A stretch of DNA of 64,000 nucleotides from Rhodococcus qingshengii (GTDB taxonomy: Bacteria; Actinomycetota; Actinomycetes; Mycobacteriales; Mycobacteriaceae): assembly GCF_021025955.1 (NCBI RefSeq), contig NZ_JAJNCL010000008.1:212593-276592 (forward strand). Direction: 5' to 3'. Positions 28,061-37,498 of the stretch are shown here, one piece after another. Each line of letters opens with the position of its first letter. Position 1 is the stretch's first letter. The notes beneath the pieces are model-generated. The model was not told the origin of the DNA. It saw nothing but the letters and a program-made list of their open reading frames with translations, and searched no databases. The position numbers were made by a program, and so were the translations under genes.

Positions 28061-28552
28061 ATGAGCCGGCTGGCAAGCATCCTTGAGCGCGCAGGCACCG
28101 CAGGAAGCGGTGCCGCAAGCGGCAGCGTTCGCCTTGGCCTCGGGGGTCTCCGCCACCTGCTCGTCTGCGGCAGGCTCGGAGTGTCCGCCGCAGTTGCAGT
28201 CGTTACCGCATCCGCTCTGCTGCGGGAGTGCGGCGGCAGCGCGGGCACCGATGCCTCCACCGAAACCGGCAGTGAGGACGGCGACGACGACGGCGATGAT
28301 CGCGACCGCGACGCCGAAGACTCCGCCGATGGTCAGTGCTGCGACTCCGCCGATGACCAACATTCCGGCGGCCGCGAGCATGGTCGGACCGGCCACCTTG
28401 TTGGCGAGGGCGAACGACTCCTCGCTCCGCAGGGAATCTTCGGTGCGGACACCGGCCCAGCGGTTGCGCGGGAGTTTGCCGATCAGTCCGGCGACAGCAA
28501 CTCCACCGACGGCGACAGCGAGCACGAATAGCACCACAGCGACAACGATCAC
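28058..28552 (-). CDS. SdpI-family membrane protein with Cys-rich tail
   Basis: 164 residues from GTG 28552. The SdpI signature GLIGKLPRNRWAGVRTEDSLRSEESFALANKVAGP follows a first helix; further helices lie at about 75-120. The C-terminal 40 residues are soluble and Cys-rich (CGNDCNCGGH, then CGTASCGACALKDAC), unusual for the family and suggestive of metal binding. The frame stays open upstream to 28696, but that would overlap leuS and lacks a better start. It is followed after five bases by the DUF1648 gene, so the two SdpI modules are separate neighbouring genes here. Confidence 0.8.
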   Translation of the reverse strand: MIVVAVVLFVLAVAVGGVAVAGLIGKLPRNRWAGVRTEDSLRSEESFALANKVAGPTMLAAAGMLVIGGVAALTIGGVFGVAVAIIAVVVAVLTAGFGGGIGARAAAALPQQSGCGNDCNCGGHSEPAADEQVAETPEAKANAAACGTASCGACALKDACQPAH

Positions 28553-28653
28553 CCATACAGGATAGGCGCGAGTGGAGTTGATGGTATGCCCGGGTCGCGC
28601 AGGCTCTACCCTGGTTATCGGTATTTCCGTCAGCCAAGTAGATAGCGACCACA

Positions 28654-31500
28654 GTGACCGAGTCTCCGCAGTCCCCCGATTCACCAGCCGACGCAACTCC
28701 GCAGCACCGCTACACCGCGGAGCTCGCCGGCCAGATCGAGCAGCACTGGCAGGACCGCTGGAGTGAGGAAGGCACGTTCAACGCGCCCAATCCGGTCGGT
28801 CCGCTCTCCTCGCCCGACGGCGTTCCCGCCGACAAGCTCTTCGTGCAGGACATGTTCCCGTACCCCTCGGGTTCGGGACTGCACGTCGGTCACCCGCTCG
28901 GATACATCGCTACGGACGTTTTCGCGCGCTTCCATCGCATGCAGGGCCGCAATGTCCTGCACACCCTCGGCTATGACGCCTTCGGGCTCCCGGCCGAGCA
29001 GTACGCCGTGCAGACGGGTACCCACCCGCGGACCACCACCGAGTCCAACATCGCCAACATGAAGCGCCAGTTGCGACGCTTGGGTCTGGGGCACGACGAG
29101 CGTCGTAGCCTCGCGACGACGGATGTCGACTTCTACCACTGGACGCAGTGGATCTTCCTGCAGATCCATGGCGCCTGGTACGACAAGGAAGCCGGCAAGG
29201 CGCGTCGTATCTCCGAGTTGCAAGCCGAGTTCGATTCCGGTGAGCGCGCCCTGGAAGACGGACGCGAGTGGGCTTCGTTGGACGTGGCCGCGAAGGCCAA
29301 GGTTCTGGACTCGTACCGCCTCGTCTACCAGTCGGATTCGATGGTCAACTGGTGCCCCGGTTTGGGTACCGTGCTGGCCAACGAGGAAGTCACCGCCGAC
29401 GGTCGTAGTGACCGCGGAAACTTCCCTGTCTTCCGTAAGCACCTCCAGCAGTGGATGATGCGCATCACCGCGTACTCAGACCGCCTGGTCGACGACCTCG
29501 AGTACCTGGATTGGCCGGACAAGGTCAAGGCCATGCAGCGTAACTGGATCGGACGCTCGTACGGCGCCGAAGTTACCTTTGCCGCAGGCCAATACGGCGT
29601 CGATGTGTTCACGACGCGCCCCGACACGCTGTTCGGCGCCACCTATGTGACGCTGGCTCCTGAGCACGACTTGGTGGACAAGCTCGTCGCGGACGAGTGG
29701 CCCGAAGGTGTCGACGCACGCTGGACTGGCGGTGCCACGAATCCGGCGGAAGCTGTTGCTGCATACCGTAAGTCGATTGCCGCCAAGACCGACCTGGAGC
29801 GCCAGGAAAACAAGGAGAAGACGGGCGTCTTCCTCGGTTCCTACGCGGTCAATCCGGTCAACGGACAAAAGGTCCCGATCTTCATCGCCGATTACGTTCT
29901 GACGGGCTACGGCACCGGCGCGATCATGGCAGTTCCGGGACACGATCACCGTGACTGGGAGTTCGCGAACGCGTTCGGACTGGACATTCTCGAAGTTATT
30001 GCCGGTGGCGATGTTTCGGAGACTGCGTACTCCGGTGACGGCCCCCTGGTGAACTCCGACTACCTCGACGGTCTGGACGTGGCCGAGGCCAAGGCGACCG
30101 TCATCAGCCGCCTCGAGGAGAGCGGCCAGGGCAAGGGCACCATCCAGTACAAGCTGCGCGACTGGCTCTTCGCGCGTCAGCGATACTGGGGCGAGCCTTT
30201 CCCGATCGTCTACGACGCGGACGGCAACGCACACGCCCTGCCGGATTCGGCTCTGCCCGTTGTGCTTCCGGAGGTCGAGGACTACGCACCCGTGTCTTTC
30301 GATCCGGACGACGCCAACTCCGAGCCCTCTCCCCCGCTGAACAAGGCGACCGACTGGGTCAACGTCGAGCTCGATCTCGGCGACGGTCTGCAGACTTACC
30401 ACCGCGACACCAACGTCATGCCGCAGTGGGCGGGTAGCTCGTGGTACCAGCTGCGCTACATCGACCCCACCAACCAGGACGCCTTCTGCGACCCGCAGAA
30501 CGAGGCGTACTGGACGGGTCCGCGTCCGGAACTGCACGGCCCCAACGATCCCGGTGGAGTCGACCTGTACGTCGGCGGCGTCGAGCATGCGGTGCTGCAC
30601 CTGCTGTACTCGCGCTTCTGGCACAAGGTTCTGTTCGACCTGGGCTACGTGTCCTCGAGCGAGCCGTACCGCCGCCTCTACAACCAGGGCTACATCCAGG
30701 CATTCGCGTACACCGATGCCCGCGGCGTCTACGTGCCCGCAGAAGAGGTCGTCGAGCGTGACGGCAAGTTCTTCTACGAGGGCGCCGAGGTCAACCGCGA
30801 GTACGGCAAGATGGGCAAGAGCCTGAAGAATGCCGTTGCGCCGGACGAGATCTGCGCCGAGTTCGGTGCAGACACCCTGCGTGTGTACGAGATGTCGATG
30901 GGTCCGCTGGACACCTCGCGTCCGTGGGCAACCAAGGATGTCGTCGGTGCTGCGCGATTCCTGCAGCGAGTGTGGCGCGTCGTCATCGACGAGGAGACCG
31001 GCAAGCCCCGTGTCACCGACGAAGCTCCTGGTGAGGAGACGCTGCGTGCGCTCAACAAGGCGATTTCCGGTGTCATCGAGGATTACACGGCGCTGCGCGA
31101 CAACACGGCCGCTGCGAAGCTGATCGAGTACAACAACCACCTCACCAAGGCGTTCCCGGGTGGCGCGCCGCGTGCTGCCGTCGAGCCGCTGGTACTGATG
31201 CTCGCTCCCCTGGCGCCGCACCTCGCGGAAGAGTTGTGGTCGCGTCTGGGACACACGGAATCTCTTGCGCACGGCCCCTTCCCCGCTGTCGAGGAAAAGT
31301 GGCTCGCCTCGGACACCGTCGAGTACCCGATCCAGGTCAACGGCAAGGTCCGTAGCCGCATCAGCGTCCCGGCGGATGCCGATCGCAAGGCTGTCGAAGA
31401 GATCGCCCTGGCCGACGAGAAGATCGTCGCTCTGCTCGAGGGCAACGCACCACGCAAGGTGATCGTTGTGCCGGGCAAGATGGTGAACATAGTTCTGTAG
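28654..31500 (+). CDS. leuS: Leucyl-tRNA synthetase
   Basis: 948-residue class I synthetase that charges tRNA-Leu. The HIGH motif appears as HVGH (77-80) and the KMSKS loop as KMGKS (719-723). The CP1 editing domain with the TxxxRPDT-type segment ([12 protein letters not shown]) is present. Start GTG 28654. No T-box leader was found upstream. Divergent from the SdpI-like gene. Confidence 0.98.
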   Translation: MTESPQSPDSPADATPQHRYTAELAGQIEQHWQDRWSEEGTFNAPNPVGPLSSPDGVPADKLFVQDMFPYPSGSGLHVGHPLGYIATDVFARFHRMQGRNVLHTLGYDAFGLPAEQYAVQTGTHPRTTTESNIANMKRQLRRLGLGHDERRSLATTDVDFYHWTQWIFLQIHGAWYDKEAGKARRISELQAEFDSGERALEDGREWASLDVAAKAKVLDSYRLVYQSDSMVNWCPGLGTVLANEEVTADGRSDRGNFPVFRKHLQQWMMRITAYSDRLVDDLEYLDWPDKVKAMQRNWIGRSYGAEVTFAAGQYGVDVFTTRPDTLFGATYVTLAPEHDLVDKLVADEWPEGVDARWTGGATNPAEAVAAYRKSIAAKTDLERQENKEKTGVFLGSYAVNPVNGQKVPIFIADYVLTGYGTGAIMAVPGHDHRDWEFANAFGLDILEVIAGGDVSETAYSGDGPLVNSDYLDGLDVAEAKATVISRLEESGQGKGTIQYKLRDWLFARQRYWGEPFPIVYDADGNAHALPDSALPVVLPEVEDYAPVSFDPDDANSEPSPPLNKATDWVNVELDLGDGLQTYHRDTNVMPQWAGSSWYQLRYIDPTNQDAFCDPQNEAYWTGPRPELHGPNDPGGVDLYVGGVEHAVLHLLYSRFWHKVLFDLGYVSSSEPYRRLYNQGYIQAFAYTDARGVYVPAEEVVERDGKFFYEGAEVNREYGKMGKSLKNAVAPDEICAEFGADTLRVYEMSMGPLDTSRPWATKDVVGAARFLQRVWRVVIDEETGKPRVTDEAPGEETLRALNKAISGVIEDYTALRDNTAAAKLIEYNNHLTKAFPGGAPRAAVEPLVLMLAPLAPHLAEELWSRLGHTESLAHGPFPAVEEKWLASDTVEYPIQVNGKVRSRISVPADADRKAVEEIALADEKIVALLEGNAPRKVIVVPGKMVNIVL

Positions 31501-31511
31501 GCGCTTCGCGC

Positions 31512-31557
31512 ACTGTGCGCCGTTTTGGTAGTTACCGCTACCGAAACGGCGCACAGT
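31512..31557. terminator. Strong hairpin terminator after leuS
   Basis: A 20-bp stem (31512-31531 with 31538-31557) with a single G-U pair and a 6-base loop begins 11 bases after the leuS stop. No T-run follows, as usual for GC-rich actinobacterial terminators. The remaining bases to 31766 hold no open frame I support; they probably contain the promoter of the MFS gene. Confidence 0.8.
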
Positions 31558-31766
31558 CGTATCTGGAGCCAATCAGTCGTTGTCCTGATTCTCCCGCTCC
31601 GCGGAACATTCTGTAGCGCGTGTTCGACGTGAGGGCTGTGATGCAGGTAACACGTTGCCGAGAACGGTAGCTGTCGTTTCACTGCACTTCGCCGCAAGGC
31701 CCCGGCCGATGGCATTCGGCAGGGGGTCAATCGAATTCGCAGGTGTCCCGAAAGGATTCTCCAGCC

Positions 31767-33272
31767 ATGGCGTCTCATGTCCACAGCGACGGTTCGTCTC
31801 CCAGTCTGCCCGAATCGACGTCGATGCCGGAGCGGTGGACTCCGCGACTGGTGTTCTCGCTGGCGTCGATCGTTCTTCTTCTCGAAATGCTCGCGGTGAG
31901 CTACATGATGATTTCCACTGCGCTGCCCGCCATCTCGGTGCATTATCAAACGACGCAGGGAGCTTGGCTGCTCACGTCGTTCCTGCTGCTGGGCGCGGTC
32001 GCGTCTCCTCTGCTCGGCAAGCTCGCCGACATGTACGGCAAACGTAAAGTCCTGCTCTTGGCGGTCGCCGGTGCAGCGGTCGGATCGTTCATTTCGGCGA
32101 TTGCGCCGAGCTATGCCGTCTTGATTCTGGGCCGGTCGCTGACGGGCCTACTCGTTCCCTGCCTGTTCTTGAGTTACTCCCTCATCCGCGACGTGTTTCC
32201 GCCGAAAACCGTTGCCTTAGCTGTCAGTATCGCGACCTCCGGCATGGGTTTGATCGCGATCCCAGCGCCGTTCCTCACCGGCTGGTTGATCGACAACCAC
32301 GGGTTCCGGAGCATCTTCTGGTTCTTCGTCATCGGTTTGGTTCTGCTCGGTGGCATGATTTTCGCTTCGACGGCGGAATCAGCTGTGCGACTGCGCTCTT
32401 CGCTGGACCTGATCGGTGCGGTACTGCTCGGATCGGGCATCGCCGGAATTCTGATCGGCGTCAGCTTCGGACCGACCTGGGGCTGGAAGAACGGCTCGAC
32501 ACTGGCCTATCTGATCGGCGGCGTCGCACTGCTGGTGGCTTGGGTTGCCTCTGCCCGAGCCATCCGTGAGCCCTTGATCGACCTGCGCTACTTCGGCAAG
32601 CGTTCGGTGATGCTCACCGCCGTCGGTGCCGGGTTCTGCTACGGCGCCTCGGGAGTCTTCACGATTCTGCTGCCGATGATGGTGATGACCCCAGCAGTTC
32701 TCGGCCTGGGATACGGATTCGGGGTCACGGCAGAGGGATTCGCGATCTTCCAGGCGCCGCTTGGTGGCATGGTGGTGGTCGGCGGCTTGATCGTAGGTTT
32801 CCTCGTGGGCCGCAACATCCGACCGCGTCTGCTGATGATCATCGGGATGATCCTCATGGCAGTCGGATTCACCTTGACGGCAACCATTCACGACAACAAG
32901 CCGCTGCTCATCATCTTTGCCGGAATCTTCGGTGTCGGAATGGGTATGGGCTACGCATCTATCCCGAACCTGCTCATCGAGGCAGTGCCGCCGCAGTTGC
33001 AGGCAACCACGGCGAGCATGGTTGCGGTCTTCCAGAGTATCTTCCCCGCTGTGCTTCCCGTCATCGCCTTCACGGTCTTGAACTCGCACATCGCGATGGC
33101 GATGGAGGGCGCTGTGTTCTACACCGACGAGGGCATGCGCATCGCGTTCCTGATCGGTGCTGCTGCAGCAGTTCTCGGTGCGATCGCAGCCGTATTCCTG
33201 CCGCGAAACATCGTCCAGATCGGCGCAGAAGACGGCATGCAGCAGGAAACGTCCCTCCTTCCGGCTCACTGA
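31767..33272 (+). CDS. MFS transporter, DHA2-like size
   Basis: 501 residues with about fourteen hydrophobic segments, the size of 14-helix drug:proton antiporters. LGKLADMYGKRKVLLLAVAG is the loop 2-3 signature, and the motif C-like GLIAIPAPFLTGWLID supports an exporter. Start ATG 31767 has AAAGG 11 bases upstream; GTG 31743 is an alternative adding eight residues. Substrate unknown. No dedicated regulator adjoins it. Confidence 0.88.
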   Translation: MASHVHSDGSSPSLPESTSMPERWTPRLVFSLASIVLLLEMLAVSYMMISTALPAISVHYQTTQGAWLLTSFLLLGAVASPLLGKLADMYGKRKVLLLAVAGAAVGSFISAIAPSYAVLILGRSLTGLLVPCLFLSYSLIRDVFPPKTVALAVSIATSGMGLIAIPAPFLTGWLIDNHGFRSIFWFFVIGLVLLGGMIFASTAESAVRLRSSLDLIGAVLLGSGIAGILIGVSFGPTWGWKNGSTLAYLIGGVALLVAWVASARAIREPLIDLRYFGKRSVMLTAVGAGFCYGASGVFTILLPMMVMTPAVLGLGYGFGVTAEGFAIFQAPLGGMVVVGGLIVGFLVGRNIRPRLLMIIGMILMAVGFTLTATIHDNKPLLIIFAGIFGVGMGMGYASIPNLLIEAVPPQLQATTASMVAVFQSIFPAVLPVIAFTVLNSHIAMAMEGAVFYTDEGMRIAFLIGAAAAVLGAIAAVFLPRNIVQIGAEDGMQQETSLLPAH

Positions 33273-33286
33273 TCATGCGATGACGT

Positions 33287-33314
33287 GCGGCTACGGGCCA
33301 ACGCCCGTAGCCGC
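33287..33314. terminator. Bidirectional hairpin between MFS and ACT genes
   Basis: GCGGCTACGGGC and its exact complement form a 12-bp stem with a CAAC loop, centred in the 67-base gap between two convergent genes. It can terminate transcription from both sides. Confidence 0.8.
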
Positions 33315-33339
33315 GCATCTCCATGGTCGCACCTCGATG

Positions 33340-33837
33340 TCATGCAAGATGAATCTTCTGCAGCGAGATCTCACCCCGCAGCGGCCGCTCCGCAACTTGT
33401 GCCAGATCAGAGACGAATGTGTCCGCGATCGATCGGGTGGTGGTGAGTTGTACCGACAGAACGTTGTTCGCTTGACTGCACACTGTTGCGCCGTACCGGT
33501 ACGCCACCAGCGCCACTGGATCGACGCGTTGGAAAGTCGCGGTGACGTGTAGGCCGACCTGTGGTGTCACCGGAACGAACGGGCCGTGGTCCGTCTTGAT
33601 GCGAACTATCCCGATGATCTTGTTGAGACGCTTGATCAACATGGCGTCGGAGATGGTTGCCGGACAACGGTACGCGATCGACATTCCGGTGACTCCCGGC
33701 GATGTCACGGACACCCACGTGGACAGACTGACGACGTCTACGCCAAGCTTCCACCCCAGCGAAGAAATACGGGCGAGAACTGCTGCGGTGTCATGGCATT
33801 CGACGACCATGGTGCCAACCCGTGTCGTTTCACGCAT
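33340..33837 (-). CDS. Orphan IlvH/IlvN-like ACT-domain protein
   Basis: 165 residues from ATG 33837. The first half (about 7-80: VGTMVVECHDTAAVLARISSLGWKLGVDVVSLS, then MLIKRLNKIIGIVRI) has the ACT-domain pattern of the acetolactate synthase small subunit. The second half (about 92-165) resembles that subunit's C-terminal domain. No synthase large subunit is nearby. It is the last gene of the aldehyde dehydrogenase/glutamine synthetase-like cluster, 19 bases after the dehydrogenase, so an amino-acid-sensing role in that pathway is the simplest inference. In-frame extension upstream runs into the dehydrogenase gene and is not used. Confidence 0.75.
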   Translation of the reverse strand: MRETTRVGTMVVECHDTAAVLARISSLGWKLGVDVVSLSTWVSVTSPGVTGMSIAYRCPATISDAMLIKRLNKIIGIVRIKTDHGPFVPVTPQVGLHVTATFQRVDPVALVAYRYGATVCSQANNVLSVQLTTTRSIADTFVSDLAQVAERPLRGEISLQKIHLA

Positions 33838-33856
33838 TCCCACGACCTCTTTCGGC

Positions 33857-35320
33857 TTAGAGAGGCAGCCCGGGCGCATCGACTCCGACGATTCGCGATC
33901 CCCGAAAGAAGTCGAGAAGCTCTCTGTCGCCGTGTGCGCCGATACCGCTTCCGCCCCAGAAACTCTGGGTCGAGTTGTCGTCGAGGTCCAGGAGACTGGT
34001 GCTGTTGATCTTGTTCTCGCCGCACTCGATCCGGGTCGCAAGTTCACGAGCGGCGTCGACGTCCGCACCGAACACGTAACCGGCCAGGCCGGTATCGAGA
34101 GCGTTCGCCTCGAGCAGTGCCTGCTCGTCGGTTGACGCGCGGTGCACGGTCAGGATCGGCCCGAAGGTCTCCGACTTGGTGTGCTCCGACGAGATCCCGT
34201 GCACCACTGTCGGAGGGAAGAACCATCCGGAAAGGTCCGGCACAGGGGTGCTCGAGACAACTGTGCCGCCCACGCCGAGGAGGTAGTCGACAGTCGCCCG
34301 CATTCGTTGCAGTTGAGGCTCGTTCGCCTGCGGCCCCATCGTAGTGTTGTCGTCACCGGTTCGTCCGAGCGCGATTTCGGCCGTGCGGTCGAGTATTGCG
34401 TCGACAAGACGGTCGTGAAGGTGCGGCGGCACGAAGACGCTTCCCGGACTCTCACACCATTGCCCGTTGAGTTTGGTGAACCCGTCGACGAGTGCGGTCG
34501 CAGTCAGATCGATATCGGCGTCGGCGCGGACGATCACGGGATTGTTGCTGCCGAGTTCGAGTTGAAGCGCCTTGAAGTCGGCCGAGGCCGCAGAGGCGAT
34601 GGAACTGCCGGCTGCTCGGCCGCCAGTGAACGCCAGTGCTCGGATTCGTCGATCGGCGGCCAGTAGATGCCCGACGTCCCCGCCTCCGTGAACGAGTTGA
34701 AACAGAGCTCTCGGTGCGTCGAGTTCGGCAATGGCACGCGAGATCGCTTCTGTAAGCACATTGGGTCCTGACGGAGCCCAGTTGGAGGGCTTGGCGATGA
34801 CAGGAGCGCCCGCGGCCAATGCGAATGCGGTCTTCTTCGCGGTGATGAAGCTCGGTGCATTCCACGGTGCGATCACAGCGGTCGGGCCCCAAGCCAGCCG
34901 ATGTAGTTGTGCGCCCGACGCCAACTGCTCGAACCCCGAGGAGTCTTCCAGATACTTTGCAGCACTACGGAACAGATCGGGAAGTCCGCCCGCGAACAGC
35001 GTGCTGATCGATAGGGGGAGACCGTTGTTCTTTGAGTCCTCACGAGCGATCGCCGTTGTTCGTTCCTCGACAAGTTCGGCAGTTCTCTCGAGTAAGAGCA
35101 CTCGGTCGGCTACCGATCGACGGGTCCAGACACCCGATCGATGGAGTTCTGTCGCGGCGGTGATTACCCTCTCCACCTGTTCGGCGGAAGACGAGAGTTG
35201 GGCTTGCAGTTTCTCTCCGGTGTCGGGATCGGAGAGAAATTCGCCGAGTTCGATAGCCGGTGGTTCGACGTTTCCGTCGATCGTGTTGTTCTGGGGCACG
35301 AGTGAGCATGAAGTGGTCAT
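33857..35320 (-). CDS. NAD(P)-dependent aldehyde dehydrogenase
   Basis: 487 residues. Catalytic Glu255 (LQLELGSNNP) and Cys289 (NGQWCES) are both present, with the cofactor-binding APWNAP segment near 151 and FTGG near 231. Start ATG 35320 has GAAGGA upstream; a much longer open frame would overlap the upstream ligase gene. In this cluster it probably oxidises a gamma-glutamyl-amino aldehyde to the acid (inference from neighbours). Confidence 0.93.
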   Translation of the reverse strand: MTTSCSLVPQNNTIDGNVEPPAIELGEFLSDPDTGEKLQAQLSSSAEQVERVITAATELHRSGVWTRRSVADRVLLLERTAELVEERTTAIAREDSKNNGLPLSISTLFAGGLPDLFRSAAKYLEDSSGFEQLASGAQLHRLAWGPTAVIAPWNAPSFITAKKTAFALAAGAPVIAKPSNWAPSGPNVLTEAISRAIAELDAPRALFQLVHGGGDVGHLLAADRRIRALAFTGGRAAGSSIASAASADFKALQLELGSNNPVIVRADADIDLTATALVDGFTKLNGQWCESPGSVFVPPHLHDRLVDAILDRTAEIALGRTGDDNTTMGPQANEPQLQRMRATVDYLLGVGGTVVSSTPVPDLSGWFFPPTVVHGISSEHTKSETFGPILTVHRASTDEQALLEANALDTGLAGYVFGADVDAARELATRIECGENKINSTSLLDLDDNSTQSFWGGSGIGAHGDRELLDFFRGSRIVGVDAPGLPL

Positions 35321-35351
35321 GACTGTCCTTCGTGGCGAAATCGTGTGTAGG

Positions 35352-36728
35352 TCAGATGTTGTCGAGGTAGCGTTCGCGTTCCCAGTCGGTGACTGCGGAC
35401 ATGAAGGAATCCCATTCGTCCTTGGCGACCGCCGCGTAGTGCGACACGACCTCGGCGCCGAACGCCGCGAGTGCGAACTCACTGGCTTCGAGCGCACGCG
35501 CCGCCTCGTCGAGTGTGCTGGGCAGCGGTTGCTGCTTCACCTTCTCGAGTGTGTCCGTGTCGCTGTACCCGTCGCGTCGTACTGGTGCGCCGGGATCGAG
35601 CTTTCGTGTCAGACCGTCGTTCATCGACGCCAGAACGGCGGCGAGTGCGAGATACGGATTTGCGTCCGCCCCTGGCAGTCTCATTTCGAGACGGTTGGCG
35701 GACGGTGCCCCGGTGATGAGTCGGCAGGTGGTCGTCCTGTTGTCGAAACCCCAGGTCAAGCCGTTCCCTGAGAAGTCGTGGCTGGCTCTGGTCCGGCGCA
35801 TCGAGTTGATGGTCGGCGTGTAGAACAGCATGAGTTCCGGGCAGTGCTCGAGGACTCCGCCGACGGCGTGCAGCAGTTCGGCACTCGCCGTGTTTTCTGC
35901 GTTTTCGTCGTGGAACGGAAAGGTGTCGTCGTTCCGCATGGACGCGTGAATATGACACGACGAGCCCATGCCGTCGGTGCTCGGGCGTGCCATGAAGGTC
36001 GCAGTGAGCCCTTCCGCCGCCGCGACATCGTGGACCACCTGCTTGAAGAGCACATGGCGGTCGGCCATCTCGAGGGCGGTTCCGTATTCGAGATTGATCT
36101 CCCACTGGCCCAGCCCGTATTCGACCTGAGAGACCTCGACGGGAATCGCGCTCTCCTCCAACGCGGTTCGTACCTTGCGGAAGAAGGGTTCCATCGCATT
36201 GCCGGCGGTGATGGTGTAGTCCGAGGGCACCAGGGTGGTGGGTTCGAGATCCCGATAGCCGCTGCGCCGCAACGCGTCGGGGGTACCCCGGTAGAGGTGG
36301 AACTCGAGTTCCGTTGCCGCGTAGACGGTGTGGCCGTCGGTTTCGAGCTTGTCGATCTGTTTGCGCAGTATCGTTCGCGGTGCGATCGGGACCAGCTCGC
36401 CGGTATGTTCGTCGACCGAGTCTGCGATGACGATGGCAGTGGACTCGAGCCACGACGCGCGTCGTAGTGTTCCCAGGTCAGGTTGCAGGCGGAAGTCATG
36501 CCAGCCGGTGTGTCCGCCGGCGTAGTCGACAACGAGTTTGTCCATGCGTTGGCTGGCATCCCAGGCGTACACACAGGTGCACACATGCAAGCCCTCGTCG
36601 ATGTTTGCGAGGAAAAGTCGCGTCGGGACTCGTTTGCCGATCAAACGTCCGTAGAGGTCGATACCGGCGATGAGGACGGTGTCGATGTCGGACTCGGCGA
36701 GCTCGGCCGTGGTGAGCCGGCCTTTCAT
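35352..36728 (-). CDS. Glutamine synthetase-like gamma-glutamylamide ligase (PuuA/GlnA-type)
   Basis: 458 residues of the glutamine synthetase fold: beta-grasp N-domain (about 10-105), then the catalytic domain with ELEFHLYRGTP, EYGLGQWEIN and ARPSTDGMGSSCHIHAS (ATP and metal site), and RLPGADANPYLALAA. It resembles the catabolic GlnA3/GlnA4/PuuA branch that joins glutamate to an amine using ATP, rather than true ammonium-assimilating enzymes. No adenylylation loop is evident. ATG 36728 overlaps the SDR stop (ATGA). With the SDR, aldehyde dehydrogenase and PuuD-like hydrolase it forms a gamma-glutamylation pathway. Confidence 0.9.
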   Translation of the reverse strand: MKGRLTTAELAESDIDTVLIAGIDLYGRLIGKRVPTRLFLANIDEGLHVCTCVYAWDASQRMDKLVVDYAGGHTGWHDFRLQPDLGTLRRASWLESTAIVIADSVDEHTGELVPIAPRTILRKQIDKLETDGHTVYAATELEFHLYRGTPDALRRSGYRDLEPTTLVPSDYTITAGNAMEPFFRKVRTALEESAIPVEVSQVEYGLGQWEINLEYGTALEMADRHVLFKQVVHDVAAAEGLTATFMARPSTDGMGSSCHIHASMRNDDTFPFHDENAENTASAELLHAVGGVLEHCPELMLFYTPTINSMRRTRASHDFSGNGLTWGFDNRTTTCRLITGAPSANRLEMRLPGADANPYLALAAVLASMNDGLTRKLDPGAPVRRDGYSDTDTLEKVKQQPLPSTLDEAARALEASEFALAAFGAEVVSHYAAVAKDEWDSFMSAVTDWERERYLDNI

Positions 36729-37498
36729 CGGGCGAGCCATCCGCCGTCGACGGGCAGCTGGACTCCACTGATGTAGGAGGCGTCGTCGGAGAGGAGGAAG
36801 GAGACTGCAGCACCCATGTCCTCGGGGCGTCCGACGCGCGGCACCAGGAGCCTGGACTTCATGAAGTCGAGAACTTCGCCGGAGGAGACGTCGATGCCAG
36901 GCAGGAAGGCGGTGGGGACCGGCCCGGGGGCGATCGCGTTGACTCGTACGTTGTACCGAGAGAGTTCGACGGCCAGAGCCTTCGTCAGCATCTTCACTCC
37001 ACCCTTCGACGCGTTGTAGTGGACCTGGGCGAAGCCCTGGGAGGACACGACGACGTCCGCTTCCACCGTCGACAAGTTCACCACAGCGCCGCTGTTGCCG
37101 TCGCGGAAGTACGGGGTGGCGATCTGCGTGACGATGAACATGCCCTTGAGATTGACGTCGAGGACGAGGTCCCACTCTTCGTCGGTGAGGTTCTCCAGAG
37201 AACTCATCGTGATCAGACCGGCGTTGTTGACGAGGTAGTCGAAGCGTCCCCATTCGGCGACGGTGGCCTCGAAAGCGGCGCTCACGGCGGCGCGGTCGCG
37301 CACGTCGGCCTCGAGAGCGAGCGCGGGTGTGCCGTACTGCGATTCGATCAGTGCGACGGTCTCTTTTGCACTTTCGATGTGAAGGTCCACGACCGCGACG
37401 CGGGCACCGTCGGAGGCAAGGCGCAGTGCGATACCGCGGCCGATTCCGGAACCTGCACCGGTGATGAGGGCGACCTTGTTCTCATGCGTACGTGACAT
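36725..37498 (-). CDS. Short-chain dehydrogenase/reductase
   Basis: 257-residue classical SDR: TGAGSGIG nucleotide loop near residue 14, NNAG near 91, a Ser near 142 (VVNLSTVEADV), YNASK at the catalytic Tyr/Lys, and a C-terminal GVQLPVDGGW. Between the hydrolase and ligase genes (17-base and 4-base overlaps), it plausibly oxidises the alcohol of a gamma-glutamyl amino alcohol to an aldehyde. Confidence 0.93.
   Translation of the reverse strand: MSRTHENKVALITGAGSGIGRGIALRLASDGARVAVVDLHIESAKETVALIESQYGTPALALEADVRDRAAVSAAFEATVAEWGRFDYLVNNAGLITMSSLENLTDEEWDLVLDVNLKGMFIVTQIATPYFRDGNSGAVVNLSTVEADVVVSSQGFAQVHYNASKGGVKMLTKALAVELSRYNVRVNAIAPGPVPTAFLPGIDVSSGEVLDFMKSRLLVPRVGRPEDMGAAVSFLLSDDASYISGVQLPVDGGWLAR

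Noticed and set aside
28553..28653. T-box or other riboswitch before leuS
   Set aside because: No specifier or T-box sequence and only 101 bases between the divergent starts.
29476..31572. Long minus-strand open frame of about 698 codons opposite leuS
   Set aside because: It is a shadow of leuS codon usage: no ribosome site, no recognisable domain, and leuS is complete on the other strand.
35321..35497. N-terminal extension of the aldehyde dehydrogenase
   Set aside because: It overlaps the upstream ligase gene and is Arg/Ser-rich; ATG 35320 has a good ribosome site.
36729..37253. N-terminal extension of the glutamine synthetase-like gene
   Set aside because: It lies within the SDR gene in another frame; the ATGA overlap at 36725-36728 and the family N-terminus fix the start at 36728.
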